The notes: generated from the sequence alone by a model not told the origin. Positions 32,762 through 41,503 are shown, counted from the first letter of the stretch. The stretch: DNA of 64,000 nucleotides from Peptidiphaga gingivicola (GCF_001652275.1 NZ_LVZK01000001.1:930001-994000), one strand, 5' to 3'. Program-made: numbers and translations.

Positions 32762-33580
32762 ATGACCGAGACGAGACTGCTTCGCATCGGTGAGTTTTCA
32801 ACGCTCACACGATTGTCTGCGCGGATGCTGCGCTACTACGACGCCAACGGCGTTCTGATCCCGGCGGCCACGGACGACGTGACCGGCCACAGGTTCTACG
32901 CCGCCTCGCAGGTGCGCGAAGCGACGCTGATTCGCCAGCTTCGCGACGTCGGCTTCTCCGTCTCCGCCATAGCCGCCCTGCTTCCGCTGCGCGAGAACCC
33001 AGAGGCTCTGGGCCGCGCGCTAGCCGTTCAGCGCGATCAGCTCATCGCCGACGCCGAGGCCGCCCGCCGCCGCATCGCCGAGATTGACCGACTCATCTCA
33101 CAAACGAACAGGAGGGCCATCATGGCCGAAATCACCGTCACCACCCATCCGGCGCAGCGAGTGGTCGCATTGCGCACGACGATCGACACCTACGCCGACG
33201 AGCACAAGGCGTGGATCGCAGCCATGGAAGCGATCAGGGCCCAGGGAATCCCGCTTGCCAGTGGGCTCTGCGGCGCCACCTTCCACGACCTCGAGTACCG
33301 CGAGGCCGACGTCGACATCGAGGTGTGGGAACCCGTGGGGCCCGACGCCGTCGCGGCCGACCCGCTCACAATCCGCGAGATCCCAGAGCAGAAGGTCGCC
33401 GTGGCGACGTTCCGCGGTGGCTACGACCAGTTCGGGCCCGTCAACGAGGAGTTGGCCGAGTACATCGCCGCCTCCGGGCTCGAGTTCGCCGGGCCGATGT
33501 ACAACCGCTACCTCGTGGGCCCCGCCGACACCCAAAACACGGACGAGTACGTGACGGAAGTCTGCGTGCCCGTCGCCTGA
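32762..33580 (+). CDS. MerR-family regulator with GyrI-like effector domain
   Basis: The 272-residue product has a MerR DNA-binding head (LLRIGEFSTLTRLSARMLRY, then VTGHRFYAASQVREATLIRQ) and a dimerisation helix to about residue 118. From about residue 122 (ITVTTHPAQRVVALRTTIDT) to the end it has a GyrI-like drug-binding domain, with EYVTEVCVPV as its last strand. This is the BmrR/TipA-like layout that senses bulky hydrophobic compounds. The palindrome upstream suggests autoregulation. The only candidate targets nearby are the ABC exporter genes, which are convergent. Confidence 0.9.
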   Translation: MTETRLLRIGEFSTLTRLSARMLRYYDANGVLIPAATDDVTGHRFYAASQVREATLIRQLRDVGFSVSAIAALLPLRENPEALGRALAVQRDQLIADAEAARRRIAEIDRLISQTNRRAIMAEITVTTHPAQRVVALRTTIDTYADEHKAWIAAMEAIRAQGIPLASGLCGATFHDLEYREADVDIEVWEPVGPDAVAADPLTIREIPEQKVAVATFRGGYDQFGPVNEELAEYIAASGLEFAGPMYNRYLVGPADTQNTDEYVTEVCVPVA

Positions 33581-33598
33581 CGGACCCCGCCGGCGAAC

Positions 33599-33631
33599 GG
33601 AGGCTGGCCCGGCTTGACTGGGCCAGCCTCC
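33599..33631. terminator. Terminator between merR and the ABC permease
   Basis: GGAGGCTGGCCC and GGGCCAGCCTCC pair perfectly around a nine-base loop, 19 bases after the merR stop. Confidence 0.75.
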
Positions 33632-33723
33632 GGGGCCGACGTCGCAGGCGTCGACCCCGGTCAGCGGGGCGCACTGTTATCACTGCCGCTGCAGAGGAAC
33701 CGTCGCGTTGGCCGGCACGGGTC

Positions 33724-33827
33724 GTCCGTTGCTCTGTCCGGTATGAACGGTCCGTTAGTCTGGCCGATGCGGACCGTCCGTTGTTCTGGTTCGCTCAGAT
33801 CGTCCGTGGCCGCGCCGACCGGCTCAG
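33724..33827. repeat. 26-bp tandem repeat, four diverged copies
   Basis: GTCCGT recurs at 33724, 33750, 33776 and 33802, exactly 26 bases apart, and the middle copies also share TTNNTCTGG. More decayed relatives may flank it. Confidence 0.7.
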
Positions 33828-33862
33828 ACAGCCCGTTCTTGTGCCGGTCGGCCGATCGTCCG

Positions 33863-35254
33863 TCACACCGGCCGGCGCAGATTGTCCATCAAGGCGCGGC
33901 GATCGAGCCGCGCGGGCAGCCACGTGGTGGCGACAGCCAAAACCAGCGACGCTCCCATGGCCGCCAACAGGAACTTCACGGGAATGGCGGAGGCGAACAT
34001 CTCTGCTCCGCCTCCCGACATCGCCGTAGCGCAGACCGCGCTGAGCAAAGTCGTCGCCAATCCGAAAAGGATCCCGGTTCCGGCGTATATCGCCCCTTCG
34101 AGGGCGGTGGACCGCAGAACGGCGCCCGGCCGCGCTCCAATCACTCCGAGCAACGCCCCCTCCTGACGGCGCGTTCGCCCGACCATAGCGATGTTCGCCA
34201 CGCCCCCGATCCCGGCTATGAAGAAAATCGGGACCATGATCGTGAGAAAACCGTTGACCCCGTTGCTCATTCCGCCCGAGCGCGCCGCGCCGCCCGTGGC
34301 GTGGATGGTGCCCGTCATGGAAACGGCGATGGCGAAGGGAACGATCGTGGTCATGCTGAGAGCCGAGCGATGGCGCGCATTCGCGCGTGCCGAAAACCAG
34401 GCTGGGCTGCGGCTTGGAATCAGGCTCGTCCAGAAAACCAACAGGGGGCGGAGCGTCCAATTCGGGATGAACAACGCCGCCAAGGCGGCGATAAAACCGA
34501 TGCCTCCGCCCATGATCGCCCGGCCGCCCGGGGATTTTATCTCAGCCACTTCCGCTTTGCTTGTGCTGCCCCCTTCGAGAACGTCGGCGGGAAGATTGAC
34601 GAGTATAGGCAGCATAACCACGCCGATCAGCAGAATTCCGGCCGCGATCCACTGCCACAGTCTCGTGCGCGTGGTTGGGGCGGCCGCCTCGCGCAAGGCC
34701 TGCATCTCGGGCACATTGGCTGCCCGCCGTGCTGCCCCGAGGCCTCCGAGCACGCTGAACAGAGCCGTGACGAACACCGTCGCCGGTATGCAGAAAACTG
34801 GCATCGACAGGGGAAGATCCCGCGGGAACAGATCGAATTCCCGCCACGTGAGCAGATAGATTCGCGCCAGCGGCAGGGCGAGCAGCCCGCCCAGCAGGCC
34901 CCCGATCACTCCGACGGCGCCAACCTGCCACAGGATGATCGCACGGATGCGGCTGCCGGGAATTCCGAGCACCTTCCACAGGGCGTGCGAGCGCTGCTGG
35001 GCCGCAACCGTCAGACCCAGCGTCGTCGATATGACGATCGCCGTCGCGGTGCCCGCGTATCCCACCAGGTTGCTGCCGATCAGGCTGCTGGCGCGCAAAT
35101 GCTCTCCATTGCCGTGTTCCAGGGACCACTGGGTGGCGCTCCACCACGCGATGACGATTATCCCCACGACGGCGGCGCCCGCCGTGGCCACCAGCAGCGA
35201 CCACAGCCATTGGCGAGCATGGTGACGCAGGTCTTTCCACATCAAGGTCGACAT
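33863..35254 (-). CDS. FtsX-like ABC transporter permease
   Basis: The ATG at 35254 follows GGGAGGGG. The 463-residue product has two FtsX/MacB-type halves. Membrane helices lie near residues 18-38, 62-85, 105-130 and 160-180, and again at 215-235, 260-280, 310-330, 340-360, 385-410 and 430-450. Conserved glycine-rich turns include LLGVIGARPGAVLR. It pairs with the ATPase encoded 12 bases upstream. The likely role is export of a lipid, peptide or drug. Confidence 0.88.
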   Translation of the reverse strand: MSTLMWKDLRHHARQWLWSLLVATAGAAVVGIIVIAWWSATQWSLEHGNGEHLRASSLIGSNLVGYAGTATAIVISTTLGLTVAAQQRSHALWKVLGIPGSRIRAIILWQVGAVGVIGGLLGGLLALPLARIYLLTWREFDLFPRDLPLSMPVFCIPATVFVTALFSVLGGLGAARRAANVPEMQALREAAAPTTRTRLWQWIAAGILLIGVVMLPILVNLPADVLEGGSTSKAEVAEIKSPGGRAIMGGGIGFIAALAALFIPNWTLRPLLVFWTSLIPSRSPAWFSARANARHRSALSMTTIVPFAIAVSMTGTIHATGGAARSGGMSNGVNGFLTIMVPIFFIAGIGGVANIAMVGRTRRQEGALLGVIGARPGAVLRSTALEGAIYAGTGILFGLATTLLSAVCATAMSGGGAEMFASAIPVKFLLAAMGASLVLAVATTWLPARLDRRALMDNLRRPV

Positions 35255-35266
35255 TTTCCCCTCCCT

Positions 35267-36256
35267 TCAGCGTGCGCGGGCGGCGTGGACGAGGCCGGCG
35301 ATTCGCTGGGCGTCGCGGCAGTTCGACCACGTCGCCAGACGTCCGCCGCTCATGACCGCGACGGAGTCAGCCAGGGCTGCGGCTTCGACGTCATGCGTGA
35401 CCATGACCACGGTGGTTCCCCGCGAGGCGAGCTGGCGAAGCCAATCCAGGACGACGCCGCTGGAGTCGAGGTCCAATGCGCCGGTGGGCTCGTCCGCGAA
35501 GACGATGCGCGGCTCGCTGGCCATCACGCGGGCGATGGCCACACGCTGGCGTTCGCCGCCGGAAAGCTGGTGGGGCTTCAAATTCGCGCGATGCCGCAAC
35601 CCCACCGCATCGAGCGCCGCGTCGATCTGGCCTTTGGAAAGCGTCCGCCCGGCAAGCCGCGAAGGCATCGACACGTTTTCCGCGGCCGTCAAGGAGGCGA
35701 TGAGGTTGTACTCCTGGAACACGAATCCGACGTGCTGCGCCCGGAACGTCGCGCGCTTGGCCGGCTTCATCTCGGAGGTCGCGCTTCCCAGCATCGTCAC
35801 GCGCCCGTCCGTGGGCTCGTCGAGTCCCGCCATGCAGTGCAGAAGAGTCGATTTGCCCGAACCCGAGGCTCCGACAATCGCGGTGAAGCTGCCTTCTGGG
35901 AAATCGGCGTCGACGCCGTCGAGGGCGAGAACCCGGGCGTCTTTTCGCCCCGGCACCTCGTACACGCGCGTGAGTTGACGGACGGAAATGGAGGCGCTGG
36001 CGGCGCCTGACCGGCCGGCCCCAGAAGGGTTGCGCTGTCCGGTTCCTGGTTGGTTCGGTCGGGAAAAGCCCTGTGGGACTGCGCCGGGTCTGCCGGCCTG
36101 AGAGCCTTGCCAGCCGACGTCGGATTGCCCGACGTCTCGGCCCCAGCGTCCGGTTGCCTCATTTCGCGTCTTGGCTCCTGCGCCTCGCGTGCGGCGGGAA
36201 ACGTCGGGCCCTGTCTGCTCGTCGCCGCGCGACTCGTTTCGATTCTCGAATCTCAT
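35267..36256 (-). CDS. ABC transporter ATP-binding protein (MacB/LolD type) with long disordered N-terminus
   Basis: 329 residues. The first 85 or so are Arg/Gly/Gln-rich and disordered. The ATPase follows with Walker A GASGSGKST, a Q-loop in FVFQEYNLIA, the signature LSGGERQRVAIARVM, Walker B RIVFADEPTG and the switch HD in MVTHDVEA. The start at 36256 has no good site; an internal start near residue 85 is possible. It forms an operon with the permease. Confidence 0.92.
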   Translation of the reverse strand: MRFENRNESRGDEQTGPDVSRRTRGAGAKTRNEATGRWGRDVGQSDVGWQGSQAGRPGAVPQGFSRPNQPGTGQRNPSGAGRSGAASASISVRQLTRVYEVPGRKDARVLALDGVDADFPEGSFTAIVGASGSGKSTLLHCMAGLDEPTDGRVTMLGSATSEMKPAKRATFRAQHVGFVFQEYNLIASLTAAENVSMPSRLAGRTLSKGQIDAALDAVGLRHRANLKPHQLSGGERQRVAIARVMASEPRIVFADEPTGALDLDSSGVVLDWLRQLASRGTTVVMVTHDVEAAALADSVAVMSGGRLATWSNCRDAQRIAGLVHAARAR

Positions 36257-36398
36257 GCTTCAATGTTTTCAGCGTCGGTTTCGGTTTCACATACCGCGGG
36301 CTGGCCAGATCGCAGAAGGCTGGCAGGAGTGTGACTAGGGGGCTGGCGCGAACGAAAGAAGAGGGCTGACGGGGTGCCACGGGCCGTGCAGCACGGCC

Positions 36399-36451
36399 AA
36401 AGTGAAAGCATGCGGTTAAAGTGAGAGCATGCGGTTAAAGTGAAAGCATGC
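36399..36451 (+). repeat. 19-bp tandem repeat overlapping a start codon
   Basis: AAAGTGA[AG]AGCATGCGGTT occurs at 36399 and 36418. The first 15 bases recur at 36437, where the ATG at 36448-36450 is the start of the next gene. Each unit therefore carries an ATG, in three different frames. Confidence 0.9.
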
Positions 36452-37395
36452 TGCGCCGCTTCCTGATCGCCGCCTCCGCCCTGCTTGCGTGGGGCGAACT
36501 CGTGCATTGGCGGGCGAGCAGGAAGTGCTTGGGCCGGGGCGACGCCGCCAAAGGGCAATCGCTCGGGCAGGCTCGTCGGCGATCACGCGCGGAAGTACTC
36601 GGCCGAGCTCCGGAAGCGCGGCAGAGAGACGTCGGCGAGGCCGACGGAAAGCGCGAGGCCGGCGTCGGCGAAGAGGATGCCGTTGGGGCGGGCGTCGGCA
36701 AGGCCGTCGTCGTGCTGGGTTTTGCGAACCGGGGCGCCCGCGCGAACTTCGTCAACCGGTACCGTGTGCGCGCCGGGCTCCGTTCGCTTGGATCCGAGGG
36801 ACGGCGAGGCGCCAAGCTCCGCTCGCTCAAATCTGACGGGCTGCGGGCCGCTGCCTCTCGGCGGGCATCGGCGGTTCGCCGCGAATCGACTATTCGGCAG
36901 AGTCCGGGCGATGTGTCCGTTTCCGAAAGCCGGGCCGCTTTCGCCGATGCATCCGTTGCGCGCATTGTGCGCGCCTCCGCAGTTTCAGGCATCGCGCATG
37001 CCTCCGCAGCTGCGGAAGTGCTTGTGCTATGCGGCGGCGCGGTGTCTGGTCCCGTCCCTGAGGCCGAGGTCATGGAAAGCTACGCGCGAGCCCGTGGATA
37101 TGAGGGGCCAATCCGCCTGGACCGCGAGAGCCGATCGACACTCCAGAACATCGAAAATGCGATCCCTCTGATCGAGGACGCCGCCTCCGTCGCGATCGTC
37201 TCCAATTCGGTGCACGCGCTCAAAGGGAGAATTCTTCTGCGCGGGCTGCGCCCAGACCTCGCCGACAGGCTCGTGCGCGGGGCGGATTACCGCTTCGGCG
37301 AGCAAATTCTCGTCAAACCGATAGCCGCCGTGGTGGGGCTCGCCGACCTGCGGGCGCTGCGACGTCGGATGCCCAAACCGAACTCGGCGGCCTGA
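36448..37395 (+). CDS. YdcF/SanA-like (DUF218) protein with low-complexity inserts
   Basis: The 315-residue product has an N-terminal hydrophobic segment (MLRRFLIAASALLAWGELV). The DUF218 fold begins at about residue 86 (AVVVLGFANRGARANFVNRY). It is interrupted by about 80 Arg/Ser/Ala-rich residues and resumes near 188 (AAEVLVLCGGAVSGPVPEAE). The conserved tail parts are ESRSTLQNIENA and VAIVSNSVHALKGRIL. DUF218 proteins are linked to envelope processes; the exact reaction is not known here. The ribosome-binding site is poor and lies within the 19-bp repeat. Confidence 0.75.
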   Translation: MLRRFLIAASALLAWGELVHWRASRKCLGRGDAAKGQSLGQARRRSRAEVLGRAPEARQRDVGEADGKREAGVGEEDAVGAGVGKAVVVLGFANRGARANFVNRYRVRAGLRSLGSEGRRGAKLRSLKSDGLRAAASRRASAVRRESTIRQSPGDVSVSESRAAFADASVARIVRASAVSGIAHASAAAEVLVLCGGAVSGPVPEAEVMESYARARGYEGPIRLDRESRSTLQNIENAIPLIEDAASVAIVSNSVHALKGRILLRGLRPDLADRLVRGADYRFGEQILVKPIAAVVGLADLRALRRRMPKPNSAA

Positions 37396-37517
37396 ACGGC
37401 GGCGTCGCAGCGGCACATGCCAGGCGCATTCGCTCCCGGTGTCGTCCACAAGAACGTGGGCGTCGCGGCGCATGCGTTTGCGGGGCGCGCGGTTTTAGCC
37501 CGGTCGGCCAGAACCGC

Positions 37518-37612
37518 GCAATCCTTCCAAACTCCGGCAATCTCTCCAAACTCCGGTGATCCTTCCGGACCTCGGCGATCCTTCTGAACCCCCGCGATCC
37601 TAGCGAGACTGG
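37518..37612. repeat. 19-bp tandem repeat, five copies
   Basis: Units start at 37518, 37537, 37556, 37575 and 37594 with the consensus GCGATCCTTCCNAACNCCG. Divergence increases towards the right. It lies between the convergent YdcF-like and SDR genes. Confidence 0.9.
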
Positions 37613-37663
37613 GCGAACTGACCCGAGCCGCCCGGGCCTTACGAACCCCGTGATTTGGGCGAA

Positions 37664-38452
37664 TCAGACCGTCTTGACCGTCCCGCCGTCAATGACGATG
37701 TTTGCCCCCACGAGGTATTCGGCGGCCGGCGAAGCTGCGAATACGATGAGCGCTGCGATCTCCTCGGGCTCGGCTATGCGCCCAGAAGTGACGCCGAATG
37801 CGGTGGGCATCGCCGAGAGAAGGTCGCTGTGGGACATGCCCATCGAGGCCGCCACGCGCGAACCGAAACCGTCCGGGTCGCGCCACAGCCCGGTGCCGAC
37901 CCCGCCCGGAGAGACCGTGTTCACGCGCACCCCTTGCGGCCCGAACTCTTCGCTCAAACGCTTGCTGAAAGCCACGAGCGCGGCCTTGGCCTCGCTGTAG
38001 CCGACCGGCCCTTGCGCGGGCACGAGGGCGTTGATGGATCCAGTGTTGACGATTGCGCCGCGGCGTTCGAGGAGGCTCGGAAGGGCTGCGCGGCTCGTCC
38101 ACACTGCGCTGAAGAAGTTCAGATTGAACAGGTCGCGCCACTGGGCGTCGTCGATTTCGAGGAAGCCGCCCAGCTTCATGACGTCGGGGTCGCCCGCGCC
38201 GACGTTGTTGACGAGGATGTCGATTCCTCCGAGCTCTGCCAGCGCCGCTTTGACTGCTGCTTCGGCACCGCCCGGCGTCGATAAATCGGCCGAAACGGCG
38301 AGTGCGCTCGCATCTTCGAGCTCCGGGGTGACCGTGCGGGCGACGCCCATCACGCGAGCGCCCTCTTCCGCGAGTTTGCGGACGACGGCGAGGCCTATCC
38401 CGCGGCTGGCTCCCGTGACGAGAGCGGTTTTGCCTTCGAGGTTGAGATTCAT
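37664..38452 (-). CDS. Short-chain dehydrogenase/reductase
   Basis: The ATG at 38452 follows AAAGGAG. The 262-residue product has the cofactor motif TGASRGIG, the NNVG turn, catalytic Ser in NTGSINAL and YSEAK (Y-x3-K). Arg residues after the second strand suggest NADP(H). The tetR gene is 73 bases upstream in the same direction, so the two probably form an autoregulated operon. Confidence 0.92.
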   Translation of the reverse strand: MNLNLEGKTALVTGASRGIGLAVVRKLAEEGARVMGVARTVTPELEDASALAVSADLSTPGGAEAAVKAALAELGGIDILVNNVGAGDPDVMKLGGFLEIDDAQWRDLFNLNFFSAVWTSRAALPSLLERRGAIVNTGSINALVPAQGPVGYSEAKAALVAFSKRLSEEFGPQGVRVNTVSPGGVGTGLWRDPDGFGSRVAASMGMSHSDLLSAMPTAFGVTSGRIAEPEEIAALIVFAASPAAEYLVGANIVIDGGTVKTV

Positions 38453-38525
38453 ATTTCTCCTTTGTTCTCAGCCACTGACGTGTGTGGCGATCAACCCTGT
38501 GAGGGCGATCCTTTGTGTGTGGCGA

Positions 38526-39110
38526 TCAACTCGTTTGAAGTGCCGCCAGGGCCATGTCGATCACTCTGTAGAGTGATTCGGCTTCGTGCGTGACGGCCAT
38601 GACGCGGAGGCCGGCAAGCGTCGTCGCCATCTGCTCGGCAAAGGCCGTGGCGTCGAGGTCCGGGCGGACGTCGCCCTCGCGCTGGCCGCGTTCGACGCGT
38701 CGGGCGAACCAAGCGGTCGATTCGCTCTGCATCTTCCGTATTTTTCGCGCCAAATCAGGGTCATCGCCCGCTAGCTCGACGGCGGTGTTGCCGATGAGGC
38801 ATCCGCGGCGGCGCACCTGAGCCAGATCCGAATCGACGACCGCCCGCAACGCGTCCCTCAGACACTCGCGGGTAGTGCCGGGATGGTCCATCAGGCCTTC
38901 CGCAAGTTTCGCGATCTGTTGCTGGTACTTGTCGAGGCATCGTTCAAAGAGCGCGCGTTTGCTCGAAAACGCGTTGTACAGGCTCCCTTTGGCGACGCCG
39001 GTGGCCTCGGCCAAACGCGCGGGGGAGGTGGCGGCGTAGCCGTTCGTCCAAAACTCTTCCATCGCGCGTTCGACGACGTCGTCCTCGTCGAACTTTCGAG
39101 GTCTGCTCAT
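38526..39110 (-). CDS. TetR-family repressor
   Basis: The 194-residue product has an N-terminal HTH (FDEDDVVERAMEEFWTNGYA, then RLAEATGVAKGSLYNAFSSK) and an all-helical ligand domain with RRRGCLIGNTAVEL, typical of the AcrR/YxaF group that controls reductases. A perfect 12-base-arm palindrome lies just upstream of its start. The co-oriented SDR is the likely target. Confidence 0.92.
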   Translation of the reverse strand: MSRPRKFDEDDVVERAMEEFWTNGYAATSPARLAEATGVAKGSLYNAFSSKRALFERCLDKYQQQIAKLAEGLMDHPGTTRECLRDALRAVVDSDLAQVRRRGCLIGNTAVELAGDDPDLARKIRKMQSESTAWFARRVERGQREGDVRPDLDATAFAEQMATTLAGLRVMAVTHEAESLYRVIDMALAALQTS

Positions 39111-39122
39111 AGGACGAGGCTA

Positions 39123-39152
39123 CCCATTTTTGACTTACAGGTCAAAAATGGG
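39123..39152. promoter_or_regulatory. TetR operator
   Basis: CCCATTTTTGAC and GTCAAAAATGGG flank TTACAG. It lies 12 bases upstream of the tetR start. Palindromes of this size with a GAC-N6-GTC centre are typical of this TetR group. Confidence 0.75.
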
Positions 39153-39458
39153 CGTGCTTTTCGGCGCTTGCGTCGGGCCTTGTCTCTTCTTCGGGTCGGC
39201 TTCTTCGCGTCGGCTCCGCGTCTCCTGCTGTTGGGTCCGCGCTTCCTCCCGTCGGCCCCGCGCTTCCTCGCCGGCGGCTGTCGAAGTGTTGCGGTTGGCT
39301 GCCGAGCGCTGCCGGTGGCCGTCGGGCTGTCTCCGTCGGCCATTGATCTTCTGTATGTGTGCGTCAAGGCGCGAACGTCGGCCCTTGAACCGTTGTTGTC
39401 ATCGGCTGTTGGGGCGTTGCCGCGGGCCGTTGAACCGTTGTCGCCGTGCGTCAATTCG
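39153..39458. other. Intergenic region with decayed repeats
   Basis: CCGCG[TC][CT]T[CT]CTC-like units recur between 39210 and 39275, and TTGAACCGTTGT occurs twice (39387 and 39433). The plus-strand frame across it is Arg/Leu/Ser-rich and overlaps both regulators; I do not accept it. Confidence 0.5.
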
Positions 39459-39893
39459 TCAGTCGGAAAGCTCCAACTCGTCGAGTGCCGTAGCGAGCGC
39501 TTTGCGGCCGGCGGGGGAGAGGCGGGCGCGCAATTCGGCGTCGAGCTCCTCTGCCGCCGCGGCGCTTTCCGCCAACAGCTCCCGCCCTTTCGGGGTGAGG
39601 GTGATGACCTGCACCCGCCTGTCGGCGGCGCTTCGCTCGCGGCCGACGGCTCCGAGGTCCGCGAGCTGATCGACGAGGGCGACGACGAGGCTGGGTGCGA
39701 CGTTGAGGCGAGTCGCGATGTCGCGTTGGGACGAGGCGTGGCCCGCGTCTACGGCTGCGAGCAGTCCAACTTGTTTGTGGGTCAGGCCCAGCCGCTCCAC
39801 ACGCTGGGAAAAGGCTTGTGTTATCTGGGATCCGGCCATGCCCAGGCGGAAGCACGCCGCCTGGAGGATCGTCATGCCGTCGACGTCGTCCAC
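39459..39893 (-). CDS. MarR-family transcriptional regulator
   Basis: The 144-residue product starts at a GTG at 39893, or at an ATG at 39875. It has a MarR winged helix: LTHKQVGLLAAVDAGHASSQ, recognition helix LNVAPSLVVALVDQLADLGA and wing ERSAADRRVQVITLTPKG. It is divergent from a small membrane protein and a flavin-dependent oxidoreductase, with a palindrome between them. Confidence 0.88.
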   Translation of the reverse strand: MDDVDGMTILQAACFRLGMAGSQITQAFSQRVERLGLTHKQVGLLAAVDAGHASSQRDIATRLNVAPSLVVALVDQLADLGAVGRERSAADRRVQVITLTPKGRELLAESAAAAEELDAELRARLSPAGRKALATALDELELSD

Positions 39894-39917
39894 GTCAAAA
39901 GGGTAACATTGTGATTA

Positions 39918-39931
39918 ATTCAGAAATGAAT
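39918..39931. promoter_or_regulatory. Probable MarR operator
   Basis: ATTCA-GAAA-TGAAT, within the wider AT-rich TGATTAATTCAGAAATGAAT, lies between the divergent MarR gene and the membrane protein. Confidence 0.5.
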
Positions 39932-39967
39932 GATTAAGGACAGAATGACTTGAAAGGAGGAGCGACC

Positions 39968-40363
39968 ATGCCGTTATGGCTGAGTGTCGCAAATTCGCTG
40001 ATGGCGCTGGGGTCGGCCGCATTCGGCGTCCTTGCGTTGATTCGACCGGAGGCGTTGAACGGGCCTCGCGGCGGGGGCAGGGCATTGGGGGAATGCGGCG
40101 GCTCGGGCGTGCGCGGCGATGTCGAAGCCGCGCGCCTCTATGCCGCCATGTATGCCGGACGCGCCGTCCCGCTCGGTTTGGCCGTGTCCGCCGTCGCGTG
40201 GGCCGCCCCCGATGGGCGGGCGACGGCGCTGCTTCTCGGCGTCGCCGTCGTCGCGCAAATCGCCGACCTCGTAGCTGCCGTCGCGAACCGTTTGAAAGGA
40301 ATGGCCGTCGGCGCCGCCTTCGCCGCCCTTGTTCATGCGACCGCGCTCGCGGCGACGCTGTGA
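39968..40363 (+). CDS. Small four-helix membrane protein
   Basis: The ATG at 39968 follows AAAGGAGGAGC. The 131-residue product has four hydrophobic segments at about 4-24, 60-82, 87-108 and 112-131, with a short Gly/Arg-rich loop between the first two. It resembles DUF4267-like small membrane proteins, but that is tentative. It leads into the oxidoreductase gene 73 bases downstream, and both are probably controlled by the divergent MarR. Confidence 0.75.
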   Translation: MPLWLSVANSLMALGSAAFGVLALIRPEALNGPRGGGRALGECGGSGVRGDVEAARLYAAMYAGRAVPLGLAVSAVAWAAPDGRATALLLGVAVVAQIADLVAAVANRLKGMAVGAAFAALVHATALAATL

Positions 40364-40435
40364 GTCGGCGCCTTGGAGCGGAACCGTGGGCCACCGCATA
40401 TGGACACGGGAACGAAGATGATTTAATCTTCAACT

Positions 40436-41503
40436 ATGAAGTCATTCGGATTCCTCAGCTTCGGCCATCATTCGCTCGACGGCAAACACGGGCCGCTCGC
40501 CGGAGAGGCGCTCCGCCAGCAGATCGAGCTCGCGCGGGCCGCGGACGAGATCGGCGTCAACGGCGCATACTTCCGCGTCCACCATTTCGCTCCCCAAGGA
40601 TCCTCGCCCATGCCGATTCTCTCGGCGATTGCGGCGTCGACGAAGAACATCGAAGTGGGCACGGGCGTCATCGACCTGCGCTACGAAAATCCCCTCTATC
40701 TCGCGGAAGAGGCGGCGGCATTGGACCTCATCGCCGAGGGACGCGTGGCGCTTGGCGTTTCGCGCGGTTCGCCCGAGCCGGCGGAGCGCGGATGGGAAGC
40801 CTTCGGATATCGCGGCGGCCAAGCCAACGGCGCCGACATGGCCCGGCAGAAGTTCGAACTGTTCATGGCGGCCGTCCGCGGCGCGGGAGTGGCGCGATCG
40901 GCGCCGCTGGAAGAACAGTACCCCGCCCTGTACAGACCGGGAATTCCGCTGCCCGTTTTCCCGCAGTCCCCGGGTCTGGAGCGGCGTATTTGGTGGGGTT
41001 CCGGGTCGCACAAAACGGCTGAGCAGGCCGCGCGCGACGGCGTGAACCTCATGAGCTCGACCTTGGTGCAAGAATCCGACGGCGCTTCCTTCGGCGAGAT
41101 TCAGGCCGAGCAGATCGCCAGATACCGCGCCGCATGGAAGGAGGCGGGCCATGGCTGGACGCCCAGGGTCTCGGTCTCCCGCACGATCTTCCCGCTGGTC
41201 GCCGAGGAGGACCGGCAGCTTTTCGGCATCCGCGGCGAGGGGGAGGACCAGGTCGGCTATCTCGAAGGTGCCACCAAAACGACCTTCGGCCGGACGTACG
41301 CCGCCGAGCCCGACGCGCTCGTCGAACAGCTCAAGGCCGATCCCGCGATTGAGGCGGCCGACACCCTACTTTTGACGATTCCCAACCCGCTCGGGGTGGA
41401 CGTCAACTTCAGGATTCTCAAGAACTTCGCCGACTACGTCGCGCCCGCCCTCGGCTGGATGCCGGCGACGGAGGGTCCCGCCGAGGGCCGTTCCGTCGGC
41501 TGA
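40436..41503 (+). CDS. LLM-class (luciferase-like) flavin-dependent oxidoreductase
   Basis: The 355-residue product has the bacterial luciferase-like barrel: FGFLSFGHHSL at the start, VHHFAPQGSSPMPILSAIAA, the GTGVIDLRYENPLYLAEEAA stretch, GRVALGVSRGSP and RIWWGSGSHKTAEQAA. This class uses reduced FMN or F420 to oxidise small organic molecules. The ATG at 40436 has only a weak upstream site. Confidence 0.88.
   Translation: MKSFGFLSFGHHSLDGKHGPLAGEALRQQIELARAADEIGVNGAYFRVHHFAPQGSSPMPILSAIAASTKNIEVGTGVIDLRYENPLYLAEEAAALDLIAEGRVALGVSRGSPEPAERGWEAFGYRGGQANGADMARQKFELFMAAVRGAGVARSAPLEEQYPALYRPGIPLPVFPQSPGLERRIWWGSGSHKTAEQAARDGVNLMSSTLVQESDGASFGEIQAEQIARYRAAWKEAGHGWTPRVSVSRTIFPLVAEEDRQLFGIRGEGEDQVGYLEGATKTTFGRTYAAEPDALVEQLKADPAIEAADTLLLTIPNPLGVDVNFRILKNFADYVAPALGWMPATEGPAEGRSVG

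Noticed and set aside
33614-36010. 798-codon plus-strand frame opposite the ABC transporter genes
   Set aside because: It is antisense to a well-supported permease and ATPase pair, its composition is Arg/Gly/His/Gln-rich and it has no recognisable motif. Long antisense frames are common in high-GC DNA.
37518-37612. Five regularly spaced units that could suggest a CRISPR array
   Set aside because: The units are directly adjacent with no spacers, are not near cas genes and decay along the array. It is a tandem repeat.
38883-39914. 343-codon plus-strand frame across tetR and marR
   Set aside because: It is antisense to both regulators; the middle is leucine/arginine repeat-derived sequence.
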